Positions 11,891 to 22,878 of a stretch of DNA of 64,000 nucleotides are shown here, piece by piece; the first letter of the stretch is position 1; every line of letters starts with the position of its first letter. The position numbers and the translations under genes were made by a program. The notes under the pieces were generated by a model, which was not told the origin of the DNA, ran no database searches, and saw nothing but the letters and a program-made list of their open reading frames with translations. This DNA is from Gloeophyllum trabeum ATCC 11539 (Eukaryota; Basidiomycota; Agaricomycetes; Gloeophyllales; Gloeophyllaceae): assembly GCF_000344685.1 (NCBI RefSeq), contig NW_006920410.1, positions 348,740 to 412,739 on the forward strand, given 5' to 3'.

Positions 11891-12503
11891 GGAGTGTGAT
11901 GTGGTGCTCCGCGATGGGAGCCCCCGTATCATTGACTTCGGCCAGGTGTCCCTGCACAAAGGTGGGTGCAATATGGAGATATGCAAGCTTCCATCAGTTC
12001 CACGTGGCAGTGAAGTGGACTGCAACGACATCTACTGCTACTGCTGTGACTTCAATATATGGGGCAGTACGTTATTGAATGTCTTGTTCTTGAGGCTCGT
12101 ACTCACTGACTCCATAGACTTTGTCATCATTGGGAGATCCCCGTATCCTCTGGAACGTCTTCCTCCGCAGGAAGTCATTGACACACTCATTCCAAGTATG
12201 TTTGTCCATCTCAGGGACAATGCAAAACGGTCTCTTCTGCTTGATCGCCTCCGCGAAATTAAGGAAGAACTCGAGAAGGGGGTCGAACTGGAAGCTATCG
12301 ACTTTGATATTGTTTTCATTCTTGGGCGCCCTTTCCAACCAGCCTCAAACTATCTGCCTCAGGACGTCATCAACGATCTGCTGCATGTCTTCAAGCCATA
12401 CAATGTTACCCCAGAGCAAGTGGAGAGTGTTGCCTATGTTTTGCAAAAAATGAAGGTCGCTGGTTCTGTGACAACTCAGATGATCAGAGAGACTTGTCAG
12501 TAG

Positions 12504-14347
12504 AGGGCCATTGCTATGCATGGCAGGACACGAGTCCTGAGTTGTGTCTGATAAGTGTTAGCATTGGGTGTATAAATGTTCCAATTGATGTATACAGTAC
12601 TCTTTCTTATGCACATATTGAAATCCCTTAGATCTGTATCTGCAATCTCACCTTCATTCATACTTTCAAGTTGTCCTCCTGTGGCTCTGCCATCATTGTA
12701 CCATGAAAGTCCCTGCCTCTGACAGATTAAAAGTTGGTCTGTATTGGTGGCTACAAAAAGACTACGAAATTGTATTTGTACCCAGCCCAAGGGACAGTAG
12801 CAGCTCCACTACTAGACACAAATAACATAGATCAAAGTGTTCCTCTGCTGCCAATCTTTGATTGGCAGCTCTGTGACACAGGTCTTTTGTCCCCAGTGGA
12901 AGAGATAGTCAATAATACCTGCAGACTCCAGGTAACATCCTACCAGAACCAGAGTGCTCATCCACTGCCAATCTTCGATTGGCAGCTCCCTTGCATTCAT
13001 TTTCCCAAACCAAGCTGAAGGACAGTCATCAGAAAAGGTACTCAAACAGTACTCCAAGAAGCTGGGAGCAGAAATGAAATATATATTACACATGTACTAG
13101 CTTCAATTTCTCAAGGGGGCATATAGATACCACCGAGTGGAAGAAATCAGGGGTCCGGAGGCAGCAGAGATTGAGAAACACAGGCCCAAGATGCCTGTGA
13201 CTGAAGAAATTGTATCATAGTCCCTGCCACCCACACATAGACTCAGATTATGTGTGTGAAAAACAATCCATCAAACTATTCAGCAGTCAGCATATTATTT
13301 CAGAACACAAGTGCAACATTCAAGAACCTCTTATAGCCAACATAAGATCAATGTGTATGTACCAGTAATGATTGGATTAAAAGGAAGCACAGCCCACCAA
13401 GTTGACATGCTTCAACTGCTGCAAGTACTAGACTAATGAGCGAGTGGGCAACTATGACATCACTCAACTACAGAAATGTGCTTTCTGCAGTCAAGCTATG
13501 TCATAGTAGGCAGGAGCCAATGAGAAGCCAGAGATCCCAACCGGCGCGGCACCTCAGCCACCGACTACAAACAGCCACAGAAGTCAATTCCCACGGTAAC
13601 AACATGCCATGCATGACCAAGAGCATGCAGTCAAGGAAGGAGATACGATTAAATGCTCAAAATATTCAGTAGACAGATAACCCAAAAATACCTCTTCATA
13701 GAAGAAACTATGGAAATACATGAACAACTCAAGACAAAAGCACAGTGTGATTGCAAACAGACACTACAAATCCGATTTTGTAGTCTTTTTGTAGTCTCCA
13801 ATACAAGCGGACTTTAAAGCGGACATCAAACAGTGTAGTCAAAACTATCACCAAAAAGTCTCACGCATTCTCGGCATTGCGATTCCCATGGGGTACAACG
13901 TTCGGCACGCACCCAATTTTGCGGGTAAGGACTCATCCTTCGTAAACTCAGGACTCGTAACCTATGTATCACTAACAGATATCAAAGGTCCGACATCATC
14001 CCGCATTGGGTGAACTAAGGCTTTGGAACTCGGATGGTGTGGAAACAAGTCACATATGAGACAGTTTGCATCGCCAGTTGACCATGCATCTTCACCTGAC
14101 GATGCAACTTGGACCATCCTCTCATCAAATGTGTCTTCTTCCACACTGATACTCATCCACGTCTGCCTTGGGAATACCATGCTCCCCGGGCTGGGACTAC
14201 AACAGCAATATCATGATGCTATCGGGAAATGACCTAGCATCGAAAGATGACACAGCCTACCGATGCAACACTGGATGCTGGTGTCGTTGGTTATCTATTC
14301 CCTGGCCTCCCAGCGATAGCATCCTCCCCCACCGTTTGCTTCCTGAG
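12504..14347. other. Gene-poor 1.8-kb region
   Basis: No supported gene. It contains two near-identical hairpins 118 bp apart (12847-12869, 12965-12985). A short CxxC-containing stretch near 13410-13500 resembles a retroelement zinc knuckle only superficially. Confidence 0.5.
12847..12985. repeat. Repeated hairpin, two copies
   Basis: Copy 1 (12847-12869) is a perfect 10-bp inverted repeat, GCTGCCAATC / GATTGGCAGC, with a TTT loop. Copy 2 (12965-12985) has a 9-bp stem of the same sequence with a TTC loop. Flanking bases are also similar (AGTGTTCCTCTG versus AGTGCTCATCCA). Both copies lie between the kinase locus and DUF6533 paralogue B. Confidence 0.8.
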
Positions 14348-15995
14348 ATGTCGTCTGTAGCAGGCGGCCTGGATCTCCAATGTGGAACCCTGGTATCGCC
14401 ATGCAGGGCTATGCGCAGCTTAGTGTTCAGTCTCTTCTCCATGGTAATCTACGAGTATCTTTGTACATTCGACATGGAGGTAAGGACGCCTGTGGAGATT
14501 TTTCGCCTCGTGCTCGACGTCCTACTAGGTTGCCTATTTCTGGACTTGGAAGGACCGGGTGAAGCTCTCTCAAATCCTTTTCTTTTGGGTACGTCTACCA
14601 CACCAATGGAGTACTGCTGTTCTGAACGCGCGTCGTTCTTGGCTCAGAACCGATATGCGAACATACTAGTTGCTATGTATGCGTAGTGTTTTCAGTACTT
14701 GCACATCTACTTAAGAATCTTCATTTCAGCTTGAATTTGTATGGTCAGTACTGACTGCTCGTGTAGCTAGTTCTCGAAAGTTGAGCGATTCGCAGCTGCC
14801 TGGTCGCTTGATATCACCGAACAGGTAAGCCACTGTTTATCTCAGGATAGAAAACGTATTAAGTAGACCTCAGCTGTGAGGAACACACAAGTTTGGCGGC
14901 AATCACTGAGGACTGAGTAAGGACTGTCAGAATGGACCTCATCACTACGTTGGCCACGTTGAGTCTAGTGAATATTGAAGGTCTAGTCCATACATCCCTC
15001 CGTCGCCAACAAAAGCTTGACTTTCTTTGATGCGATTTAGTGATGCAGGCACTCCGTCTGTGGCACCTTTTCTCGCACTGCAGGCCGGTACAGTATCTGC
15101 TCGTCGTCCTCAGCATCGGCTACTTTGCAGCTCAGTGGACCATCGTCATCCGAATTCTCAAGGGCATGAGCTACACGTCTCTTGCAGCCTCGCAATGGTT
15201 CCCGTCCCTTGCTGTCCACTCGGCCCTCTACCTGCTGACAATCCTGCGGGCGTTTTCGCCTCGCCCGCCGGACGCGGAGGGCAAGCATCTTATCAGATGG
15301 ATCCTCCGACAGTACGTTGTGTTCGTCCTGTCTCCCGGTGGATGGATCTTCCTAACCTCGCTCGTCGCAGGGGCGGGCTGTTGGCTTCTGTTGCTTTCGG
15401 TAGTTACTCCAGGTGCAGCGTCTCCACCTCTTTACTTACTTCCGTGTTTTGAGCCGCCGTCTTGTACAACACGATTGGCGCCCTCAGTGGCAACCCCAAC
15501 GTATGTTTGCCATATACCTTTTCCTTCTTACTTTCCTGATAGTTCGCCAGGTAAGCATGCCGGCGAAGTTCGGCGGGTGCGTGTTAGTTGCGCTGCCCGC
15601 ACATGTCACTTATCACATCCTACCCTAGCATCATGCTCTCCGTCATGTCAGTCACCATGAGCCGCCTCATGTTCAACATCCACAAGTTTTCCGATGCCCT
15701 GGGCACGGAACCCAAGCTGCTCCTCAGCCACCTGGAGATGAGCCGGATACGCATGCGCAGCACCAAGGGCATGCGCGAGGGCGAGCTGCTCGTCGAGGTC
15801 GATAACGTCGGCCCGGAGGAGTACGAGCTGTCCCAGGCGCATACAGATGCGTCGAGCGGCGAGACTCTGGAGGTCCTGCCGTCGATAGAAAGATACCAAG
15901 AGGTTGTCGATAGCGAGGCGGGTCAGGCATCGAAGTTCGTTGAGAACCTGCGTTGTAGTGGTATGTCGGGCGGGACCTTCGCTCATGAGGCTTGA
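14348..15995 (+). CDS. DUF6533 multi-pass membrane protein, paralogue B
   Basis: Close paralogue of the gene at 4304. Exon 1 ends YEYLCTFDME at donor GTAAGG. Exon 2 (14529-14588) encodes VAYFWTWKDRVKLSQILFFW. Exon 3 (14648-14676) starts NRYANILVAM. The exon from about 15042 encodes VMQALRLWHLFSHC and WFPSLAVHSALYLLTILRAF. An exon near 15460 gives AVLYNTIGALSGNPN, and the last exon carries MSRLMFNIHKFS, LLSHLEMSRIRMR and GELLVEVDN before TGA 15993-15995. The third membrane segment (about 14680-15000) cannot be joined cleanly; the best frames hit stops, so this part may be damaged or may have introns I did not resolve. ATG 14348 was chosen because it gives a short N-terminus as in paralogue A; an in-frame upstream ATG (14168) is less likely. 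Confidence 0.65.
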
Positions 15996-16237
15996 CACGG
16001 GGGTCGGTTCTTTCGACGACCAAACATGTAACCAGTTATATTATTGTACCTGGAGGAAACGAAAATTTGCTTTGCTGGTACCGAGCTCATTCCGGCGACG
16101 GTATCTTGACCCTTTTGACGACGATGGCATTATATCAAGGGATCGAATACAAAGAAAAGACGTAATGATACAGAGCAAGATCGCAGAGCAAGATCGCACC
16201 CACAGCCCACCAATCCGATCGCCGATCGTACACCCGC

Positions 16238-17448
16238 TCACTTTCTCGCGAACGTAATCTACAACGACAGACATATCATAAATAAACGCACACGTGAAGT
16301 TGTCCGGCGAACATAAACACACCTTGATCTTATTCTCTCCGTCGAGCTTGTAATTATGCAGCGCGTCCTTGGCGACGGTCGCGCTGGCCTCGTCCATGTA
16401 CTCGACGAAGGCGATGTCCTTCTTTGTCGGGATGAGACGCACTTCGTATAGGTTGGGGTATCTACGCAATGATCGTAAGCGACTATTACCCCGAAAAACT
16501 TTGGCAAGAGGAGGGCAGTGGGAACGTACTGCGAGAATAGCGCCAAGAGCTGGTCTTTCGTGACGCTTTCGGGGAGGTTCTGCAGGAAGAGAATTTTGTT
16601 CGGGGGGAGGTACTCGTCGGGCATCTGGATATGCGGGCGGCGGGATACGGGGACGGCTGCAGCCGCGTCCGCTACACAAGCATGCACCGCTCAATCAATC
16701 GAACCAATGAGAGGAACAGGCACTTACCTTCTGCTGCCGCGCGCTTGGCCTTGAACTTCATCTTCAAAGGGTTCGTGTAGCGAGTCTTTTCTGAATACCG
16801 AGGCGAGAGAGGGTGAGCGTCAGGGAGTCGGGGAAGCTAAAGCCAGAACGCACTTTTGTGTTCTAACCGCCTCGCCTTGTGCACGTCCAACTCGTTCGGA
16901 TGCTGCTTCTTCACAACCGCATCTGACGGCGTCCGCGCAAACGAAATTTGCTATACCCGGCAGCAAACGTAGGGAAATTAGAAAGATATGGGCACGGGAC
17001 AGCCTGCAACGAAACGCACCATGGGTTTGCCGTAGAGCGGGAACCCTCGTACCTCCTTCAACGCCTTCGCAGCAATATCCGCGGACGGGAACGACACGAA
17101 CGCTTGCCCCCGCATGCGCAGGTTCCCGTGTGCGACAACGTCGAGCACTTCGCCGTACGACTTGAACAGCCCACGCAGGGAGGCCTTGAGCACTGTCCGC
17201 ACCTCTGATCAGTAGTTGATCAGAAGGAAATAGAACAATAAGAACGGACCGGGAATCTTGATCTTCTCATTCAAGTTCTGGATGTAGAGTGTTTCTGTAG
17301 CTACTGGCTGTGGAGGGGCGGCGGCTTCGGTCGTGCCGTTAGTGGCGGGTGCTCCGTTCGTCGCAGGGGCCTCTGTTGAGACAACGCCTTCCATGGCGCC
17401 ATCGGCGGCGGGAGGAGGGGGTGCTGGTGCTGCTGTAGTGTCGGCCAT
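16238..17448 (-). CDS. U1A / U2B''-type snRNP protein with two RRM domains
   Basis: Spliceosomal RNA-binding protein of the U1A/U2B'' family, which binds U1 or U2 snRNA stem-loops. It starts at ATG 17448 with an Ala/Pro/Thr-rich leader. RRM1 has RNP2 LYIQNLNEK and RNP1 MRGQAFVSF, split by introns. After the ISFARTPSDAVVKKQHPNE linker and the basic KTRYTNPLKMKFKAKRA segment, RRM2 follows with RNP2 LFLQNLPES and RNP1 KKDIAFVEY. The last exon is tiny: after an acceptor near 16259 it encodes only ITFARK and ends at TGA 16238-16240. The order of the parts and the ITFARK end are typical of this family. About six exons with short introns are needed. It is head to head with COG8, 356 bp apart. Whether it serves U1, U2 or both cannot be told from sequence. 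Confidence 0.88.
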
Positions 17449-17804
17449 GAATGTAGGTCAGGGAGGTGGTGGCTGAAGCCAGAAATGCAATTATCTCCAG
17501 GCGCGACGCAAGTTACGCAACTTGTCCTTGCTCTTACCACCACCGATTGCTGCGCCGACGCTGCATATTTGACGGTGACCAGGATCATCACTTTATACTC
17601 GTTGTCACCCATTACTGGCGGGCGTTGCAGCTTGGGGCTGTGGAATAATACCTTACGAAAGGAGCGCGAAGCCGGAAAGGTCGGATGGTACCAATGCTTC
17701 TCCTCTGTCCGTTGTCCATAATTTATACAGATTTCCTCAACTATAGGAAGGGACATTTCAGCAAAGAACGAAGCCCTCTGCGGCCTTTACGCCCGAACTA
17801 AATC
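17449..17804. promoter_or_regulatory. Divergent promoter region between the snRNP gene and COG8
   Basis: A 356-bp spacer between two start codons on opposite strands. I see no clear TATA box or repeated motif; it must hold both promoters and 5'UTRs. Confidence 0.5.
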
Positions 17805-19445
17805 ATGGCTGAACAGTTCGAACTGCCAGAGGTCGCGTCGACCGCAGAGGCAACGTCCGAGGCGAGTATAGCCTCAGTCGCTAGTCTAGCAGAGATACTC
17901 TCGTCGACGGCGGACCCGGCTGCCTCGAAAGTCTCCTTCTCGTCACCCCCAGCAACCGCCTACCTCTCCCACCTCACGACTCTCCCGCTCGACACACTCC
18001 TCTCCGAACCCACCACCCTCTCCTCCACCTCCGCCCAGCTGACGAACGCCCTCACCACGCTCTGCAACACCAACTACCGCACCTTCCTCTCCCTGCACCG
18101 CACGAACACCACCCTCTCCACCACCCTCGCCTCTGTCACCGCCTCCCTCTCGTCCCTCCTCTCCTCCTCGCTCCCGGAGCTCGAAGCGAGCACGCGTGCG
18201 TTCAGTGGCACGAGCAAAGCCGTGCAGGACGAGCGGCGCACAGCCGCCGCCGTGCGCGAGCAGCACGACAAGCTGCGCGACCTGCTCGAGATCCCCGCGC
18301 TCGCCGACGCGTGCGTGCGCGGGGGGCACTTCGCCGAGGCGCTCGCGCTCGCCGCACACACGCGCGCGCTGCCCAACGTCCCCATTGTCGCGGACGTCCA
18401 GGCCGAGGTCGACGCCGCCCTCCGCGGGATGCTCGCGCAGCTGCTCGCGGCGCTGCGCGAGCAGGCGAAGCTCCCCGCGCTCTTCAAGGCCGCGAGCTTC
18501 CTGCGGCGCATGGGCGTGCTCGCGGAGGACGAGCTCGCGCTCGCGTTCCTCGCGAGCCGCGCGGCGTACCTCGACGCGTCGTTCGCGGCGGTTGAGGCGG
18601 CGCGCACGGGCGAGCGGGAGGCGCACGCGCGGTTCCTCAAGCGGTACGTCGACGCGTGGCGCGAGGGCGTGCACGACCTCGTCACGCAGTACACGGCCAT
18701 CTTCCTCGAGCGCACGCCGCCGCCGCCGCCCGTCGTGCGCGCGCTCCTGACCACGCTCGCTGCGGGCCTCGTCGAGCGCCTGCTCGACACGCTGCGGAGC
18801 AATGTGCGTTATCTGCGCGGCGACCCCGCGGCGCTCGCGTCGCTGCTCACGCAGCTGACGTACTGCGCGGCGTCGTTCGCGCGTGTCGGGATGGACTTTG
18901 GCGCGCACCTCGCGCCGATATTCTACAACGAGGTCCGGGCGGGCGTGACTGAGGCTTTCAGTGAGGCGTCCGCATCGTTCGTAGATGCTATCAAGAATAC
19001 TGGTACCAAGAGCCCTAGCGAGGTCCTAATTACCCCATCGTCGGGGTCGAACCCGCCCGTGCCCCCGCGAGACTACTCGGTCGAGTCCTCCCCGCCGCAC
19101 GTCGCCCCGCACATCCTGACGTCGTACCCGCCGCTGGCGCTGTACACCAACGCGCTCCTCACGGCGCTGAACGGCCTGCGCCTGCTCGCGCCGCAGGACC
19201 TGCTGGGCGACGCCGTGGAGGCGCTGGATGCGTCGCTCGTGGCGAGCGCCGAGGCGCTTCTCCAAATTAACGGGGAGGGGGAAGAGAAGGGGTTGGTGGG
19301 CGCCGCAAGGCAGGTGTTTGGGACAGTGTTTGTGCCGTTTGTGAGGCGCGCGCTGGTGGAGGGGGTTTATGGTGTTCGGGTGGAGGGCGCGTGGGTGCCG
19401 GGCGGGCGGTTGGGGGAGGTGCTGGATCGGATGGGGGAGGCTTAG
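17805..19445 (+). CDS. COG8: Conserved oligomeric Golgi complex subunit 8
   Basis: Single-exon gene of 546 codons. COG8 (Dor1-like) belongs to the eight-subunit COG tether that handles retrograde vesicle traffic within the Golgi. The sequence follows the family pattern: YLSHLTTLPLDTLLSEP near residue 45, TLCNTNYRTFLSLH near 88, then a predicted helical bundle with LPELEASTRAFSG, and HDKLRDLLEIPALADACVRGGHFAEALALAAH near 155-185, the most conserved Dor1 stretch. LPALFKAASFLRRMGVL follows near 220. GC and codon bias are very strong (third positions mostly G or C), which opens long false frames on other strands. The C-terminal third is less conserved and includes a Pro/Ser-rich loop near 415-430. 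ATG 17805 is the first ATG and gives the usual acidic N-terminus. Confidence 0.9.
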   Translation: MAEQFELPEVASTAEATSEASIASVASLAEILSSTADPAASKVSFSSPPATAYLSHLTTLPLDTLLSEPTTLSSTSAQLTNALTTLCNTNYRTFLSLHRTNTTLSTTLASVTASLSSLLSSSLPELEASTRAFSGTSKAVQDERRTAAAVREQHDKLRDLLEIPALADACVRGGHFAEALALAAHTRALPNVPIVADVQAEVDAALRGMLAQLLAALREQAKLPALFKAASFLRRMGVLAEDELALAFLASRAAYLDASFAAVEAARTGEREAHARFLKRYVDAWREGVHDLVTQYTAIFLERTPPPPPVVRALLTTLAAGLVERLLDTLRSNVRYLRGDPAALASLLTQLTYCAASFARVGMDFGAHLAPIFYNEVRAGVTEAFSEASASFVDAIKNTGTKSPSEVLITPSSGSNPPVPPRDYSVESSPPHVAPHILTSYPPLALYTNALLTALNGLRLLAPQDLLGDAVEALDASLVASAEALLQINGEGEEKGLVGAARQVFGTVFVPFVRRALVEGVYGVRVEGAWVPGGRLGEVLDRMGEA

Positions 19446-19487
19446 GCGTCTAGGGATATTGACAGGACCTCTCGAATCCAGCGCGAT

Positions 19488-19572
19488 ACATGCAGTGACA
19501 TTGGTACCACAGCGAATCCGGAGTGTATATACAGCAGGAGTAGCGCTGCAGGGGGGGGACATTACAGACCCT
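19488..19572. repeat. Direct repeat R1, left copy
   Basis: About 80 bp resembling 21532-21640. Shared blocks are GACAT[TC]GGTACCACAGC, CCGGA[GA]TGTA with TATATAC, GTAGCGCT, and a GCTGC-GGGG-ATTACAG block. The two copies flank the pseudogene at 19690-20999. Confidence 0.7.
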
Positions 19573-19686
19573 GGAATCTCTTACTGCCGGGGCTGGGAAG
19601 GAGTCTGGTCCCAACCGGGCTTGTACTTCCACCCTCTAGCGTGGGAGTCGCCGACGAGCTCGTTTCCCTCACGATTCCTCTAGCCA

Positions 19687-20999
19687 TTGAGCCCGTTTGT
19701 GATATCCATCGGCGTGAAGCCATACTCTCTCCTCTACGATGCTGCCGTTGCCGCCGCAGATGCTGTACAGAGTATCTTGGACGATGCGGGGCTCCCTACT
19801 ATCGAGGTAGCTCTCGTTGAGTCCGTTGTCACTCGTCCCGTCGCTGGTCCTAGTCTCCTCCCATTCGACCCCGTTGCCGACCCTTTCCCGGAACTGCGGA
19901 AGCCCTTTACCAGCACCCTTGGTCTCGCCATCGCAAGCCTCTAGCAACCCAGCTACGAGGGCACAGGCGCCTTGTACTATCGCCCCAGCAAAGATGACAA
20001 CCGGGTCGCCATCCTGACCTGCGCCCACGTCGCCCGTCCCCTTTCTGTCTACCCCAGCAGGAGTATGAAACACATAGGCCAAGCTCGTGAGGAGATCATT
20101 GCACTGGGCTGCGAGAGTTTTGACAGTGCTGTTAACGACATATCTCGGAGAATCAACCATCTCACCAACACCATCGAATTATGGACGACAATACTCAAGA
20201 CGCTGGGAGATCCAATCGAGGGGGAAAAGGTCACGAAGACTCGGAGACGGAAGGAGCTCGAGGAGCTGATACAGCACGCGAAGAACGGCATTGTGGACGT
20301 GAATGTGCTTCAAGCTGAGGCCACTCGGCACTGCACGCCTGACCAGCGAGTTATTGGTTGAGCTGTATGACCATAAGATCGACTGATCCAGTTTCAAGGG
20401 TAACCGGATTTCCATTGGTACATCTTTTTTGCCCTACCTCATTCCCGTATCTCGTTCCTTTCTCCTGCTTGTCTCAAGCTCAAGCTGATAGTTGTCGTTT
20501 TGCTCCCACAGGCGGCAATATGGACATTCTCCAGTTTTGCGACACTATGTTCCCTCAGCCGGCGGATCGAGCCAACTACAGCTACCCCGAGGATGGCCTC
20601 CTCCTCCAGGCCTATGGCGTCGTCCAGGATGCCGAGATCCGCAACCCCCAGCATCTTGACATCCACAACGAGAGATGCCTGCTTGTGGTGAAGAATCGGC
20701 GGACCACGGGGACCACCGCTGGCCGCGTCAACGGTCTCGAGTCATTCGTCCGTCACTACGACGACAACATCCAGCATGCTTCGACCTCGATCGCTGTCTA
20801 CCACTACGGCAAGGACCACGGCACGTTTTCTGAAGCGGGTGATTCTGGGGCCATCGTCCTTGCTAGGGATGGCCTCCTTGCTGGCGGTGCAGGCTCTAGC
20901 GCTCGGACGGACATCTCGTATACTACCCCTTACTGGTGGCTCGAAGCTCGGATCAAGGCAAGATTCCCTGGCTGCTTCCTCTATGACGTCGTCGAGTAG
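19687..20999 (+). pseudogene. Degraded serine-protease-fold protein (agaricomycete family)
   Basis: Remnant of a family known in Agaricomycetes with a trypsin-like fold. Readable blocks: an N-terminal domain (VISIGVKPYSLLYDAA, VESVVTRPVAGPSLL, PFTSTLGLAIAS), the catalytic-His-like LTCAHVARP near 20020, a coiled helical insert, and the Ser motif SEAGDSGAIVLA near 20840, then YTTPYWWLEARIKARFPGCFLY before TAG 20997. Lesions: an in-frame TAG at 19942-19944; about 70 bp missing near 20358, so that RVIG runs straight into ELYDHKID and the usual TEDWALI block (with a likely catalytic Asp) is lost along with the frame; and a TGA at 20384-20386 where relatives have Trp. Intron 20418-20511 still splices well (SI-GGNMD). 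ATG 19687 is in frame but the true N-terminus is probably also lost. Confidence 0.75.
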
Positions 21000-21188
21000 G
21001 CTATGTCGCAAGCTCGAGAAAGATGACAAGTTGAACGCATGCGCGAGGGTCTGGTATCAGTGGTGGATGTTCTCATCTTTCCTGGGCTCGCTTTGTCTCG
21101 TGCCATGTATATTACCCGTGGCGCCCTGTATACTGTATCACACTTCATTCTCCAGATGTCTCGCAATGCTATGGCTCGGCGACGCGTA

Positions 21189-21326
21189 TATGTAAGGGAT
21201 GGGTTTGACCTGATGCCGGAGGGCGTTCGCTGTCAATGGTCTCGTGAGGGGAGACAAATTGTGCGCAATGTAAGGGATCCGTGAGCGTGCCACCGACTCA
21301 AGGCAGGGGGGTGCGGTCCCGGGAGC
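21189..21326. repeat. Direct repeat R2, left copy
   Basis: Similar to 21899-22025. Strongest block: TCTCGTGAG[GA]GGAGACAAATTGTGCGCAA[TC]GTAAGGGAT, later GCCACCGACTC[AG]AGGCAGGG and GGTCCCGG-AGCTG. The second copy carries a small insertion (AGGAGCATAAATTAA) between the blocks. Confidence 0.75.
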
Positions 21327-21531
21327 TGAGCGCATCGATGAAGGGGGATCGTCACCTGACTGATAGTAGTCGTTTGGGGTATATACGTATGCGTGCTTGT
21401 ATATGCCGGCGGGTGGATCAGTGGAGGTGTATATCCTGCTTTGTCGTTATGGTATATGGTGAGCGCTTGACCTTGGACCTCGAATCGTGATTTTAATATT
21501 GGCTGACACGGTGCCAGTGAAGGGTGATGCA

Positions 21532-21640
21532 TGCGGTACGTCCAGGCAATGACATCGGTACCACAGCAGACCCGGAATGTAAGTATATACGACACAAGTA
21601 GCGCTCGCGTTCGATTCAGAGCTGCGGGGGATATTACAGG
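21532..21640. repeat. Direct repeat R1, right copy
   Basis: Partner of 19488-19572, diverged by substitutions and small indels. It lies about 0.5 kb after the end of the pseudogene. Confidence 0.7.
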
Positions 21641-21898
21641 AATAAGGGCTGACCCTGACCCTACCACCGCTGCCCTGAATAATTGATCTGATTTGCATCT
21701 ACGTACTACATAGCCTATTGTCTGCAGGGGCCCGAAACGGCCGGACAATGTACCTTCGAGATGGGATGTGGGATGTGCCACATCTGTGGCGTTTAATTCC
21801 CTGGGATCTCGTCTCACGTTTATAACACGCGAAACGCCTTGTATTTCATCTCGGTGCTGTGGCCTGGCGACGAGATGCAGATGCGTTTGATCGCCGGG

Positions 21899-22025
21899 AC
21901 GTAAGGGATGGTTTGGGAGGGATACAGGAGGTCTCGTGAGAGGAGACAAATTGTGCGCAACGTAAGGGATTCATGATCAGGAGCATAAATTAACGCCACC
22001 GACTCGAGGCAGGGTCCCGGAGCTG
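21899..22025. repeat. Direct repeat R2, right copy
   Basis: Partner of 21189-21326, same orientation, about 0.7 kb apart. Confidence 0.75.
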
Positions 22026-22878
22026 TGCATGAATGTACAAGTAATAGGACGCTATGACAGGGCGAGTGGAGGGGAAGCGGTCGGCGTGCCAGTGTACGTA
22101 TCCACCTTGTCCTCGCTCAAGCCCAGGACCCCCGAAAACGTATCGCGATACGTTTTGAATGGATTCCTCCAGGCCGGCGAGTGATTTGCCAGAGGAAATG
22201 TGGAGCCCCGAATGGAACAAGGACGCCGTCGCAGGATCGCTCACCTTTGGCAAGCGTCGAGTCCGGCGCCGTCGGGACATCTGCTCCCAAGCTCCGCCCA
22301 CGACTGGGGCGCCCGGTCCGCAATATAGACGCATCGGGCGCACCATTGCAGGTGACAACGTCGGGGCCGGCCCTGATTCGCACTCATGCATCGCCCGCCC
22401 ATCGGCCACGCCTATCAGCGCGAGTTTACAGTAGTCTGAGGTAAAATGCGGGACACGGCGCAGAGACACTTAAGTCATGTCTCGCGCCCCAGTGACTCGG
22501 CGGTGAGAACCTCGCGGCGATGGTTGCCGTAAACAAAAAGAGCGAGACAAAAAGCTTTCGAGAATATCCGAAGGGCCTGCGCCATCGGCCAGGCGACTGG
22601 AAATTGCTGATGGATGCCGATAGCGACTCGTATAAAGGTTCAGTGGACGGGCGCATTGTGTGTGTAGTCCCCCTGCAAAGTCGCGCGTTGCGGACGCGAA
22701 TCTGCGCGGACCCACAGCAGCCCACAGCGGTGTCCCCGGAAAAGGCAGCGGCGAGCCGGGACAGCGGGCAGCACAAAGTCTAAATCTGGCGCGCGGGCTT
22801 CTCACAATCTCCAGATCCGGTTTCACTTTGCGCTTGACTGGCCTCGCGGAGGCGGTCATAATTGCATATACGCCCGCG

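Larger units (their letters stand above)
8920..12503 (+). pseudogene. Fungal protein-kinase-like gene, interrupted
   Basis: The N-lobe is read at 8920-9275. It has a beta-3 lysine in LLVLKFAH, a helix with EADLYQNQL, and a hinge-like IGCLILEDGGD. The C-lobe resumes at about 10475, stops at the first gap, and is read intact at about 11804-12503: RYLQEIHRCGIIHEDF, then VVLRDGSPRIIDFGQ (DFG present), then helical sequence ending at TAG 12501. A likely intron, 12067-12117 (GTACGT...CATAG, 51 nt), is also readable in frame. Between the lobes sit about 1.2 kb of unrelated non-coding sequence plus the false duplication around the gap. The catalytic loop reads H-E-D-x-x-x-x-D, with Asp where kinases usually have Asn. 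It belongs to the protein-kinase-like superfamily (fungal FunK1- or APH-like types are possible). It is probably non-functional as it stands, unless the insert is removed as a very long intron. Confidence 0.65.

Noticed and set aside
13405..13500. Retroelement Gag zinc-knuckle remnant (CFNCCKY, CAFC)
   Set aside because: The spacing does not match CX2CX4HX4C, stops interrupt it, and no other Gag or Pol motif is nearby.
17943..18908. Long minus-strand frame opposite COG8, rich in Arg
   Set aside because: It mirrors the extreme third-position GC of COG8; Arg-rich low-complexity protein without a domain.
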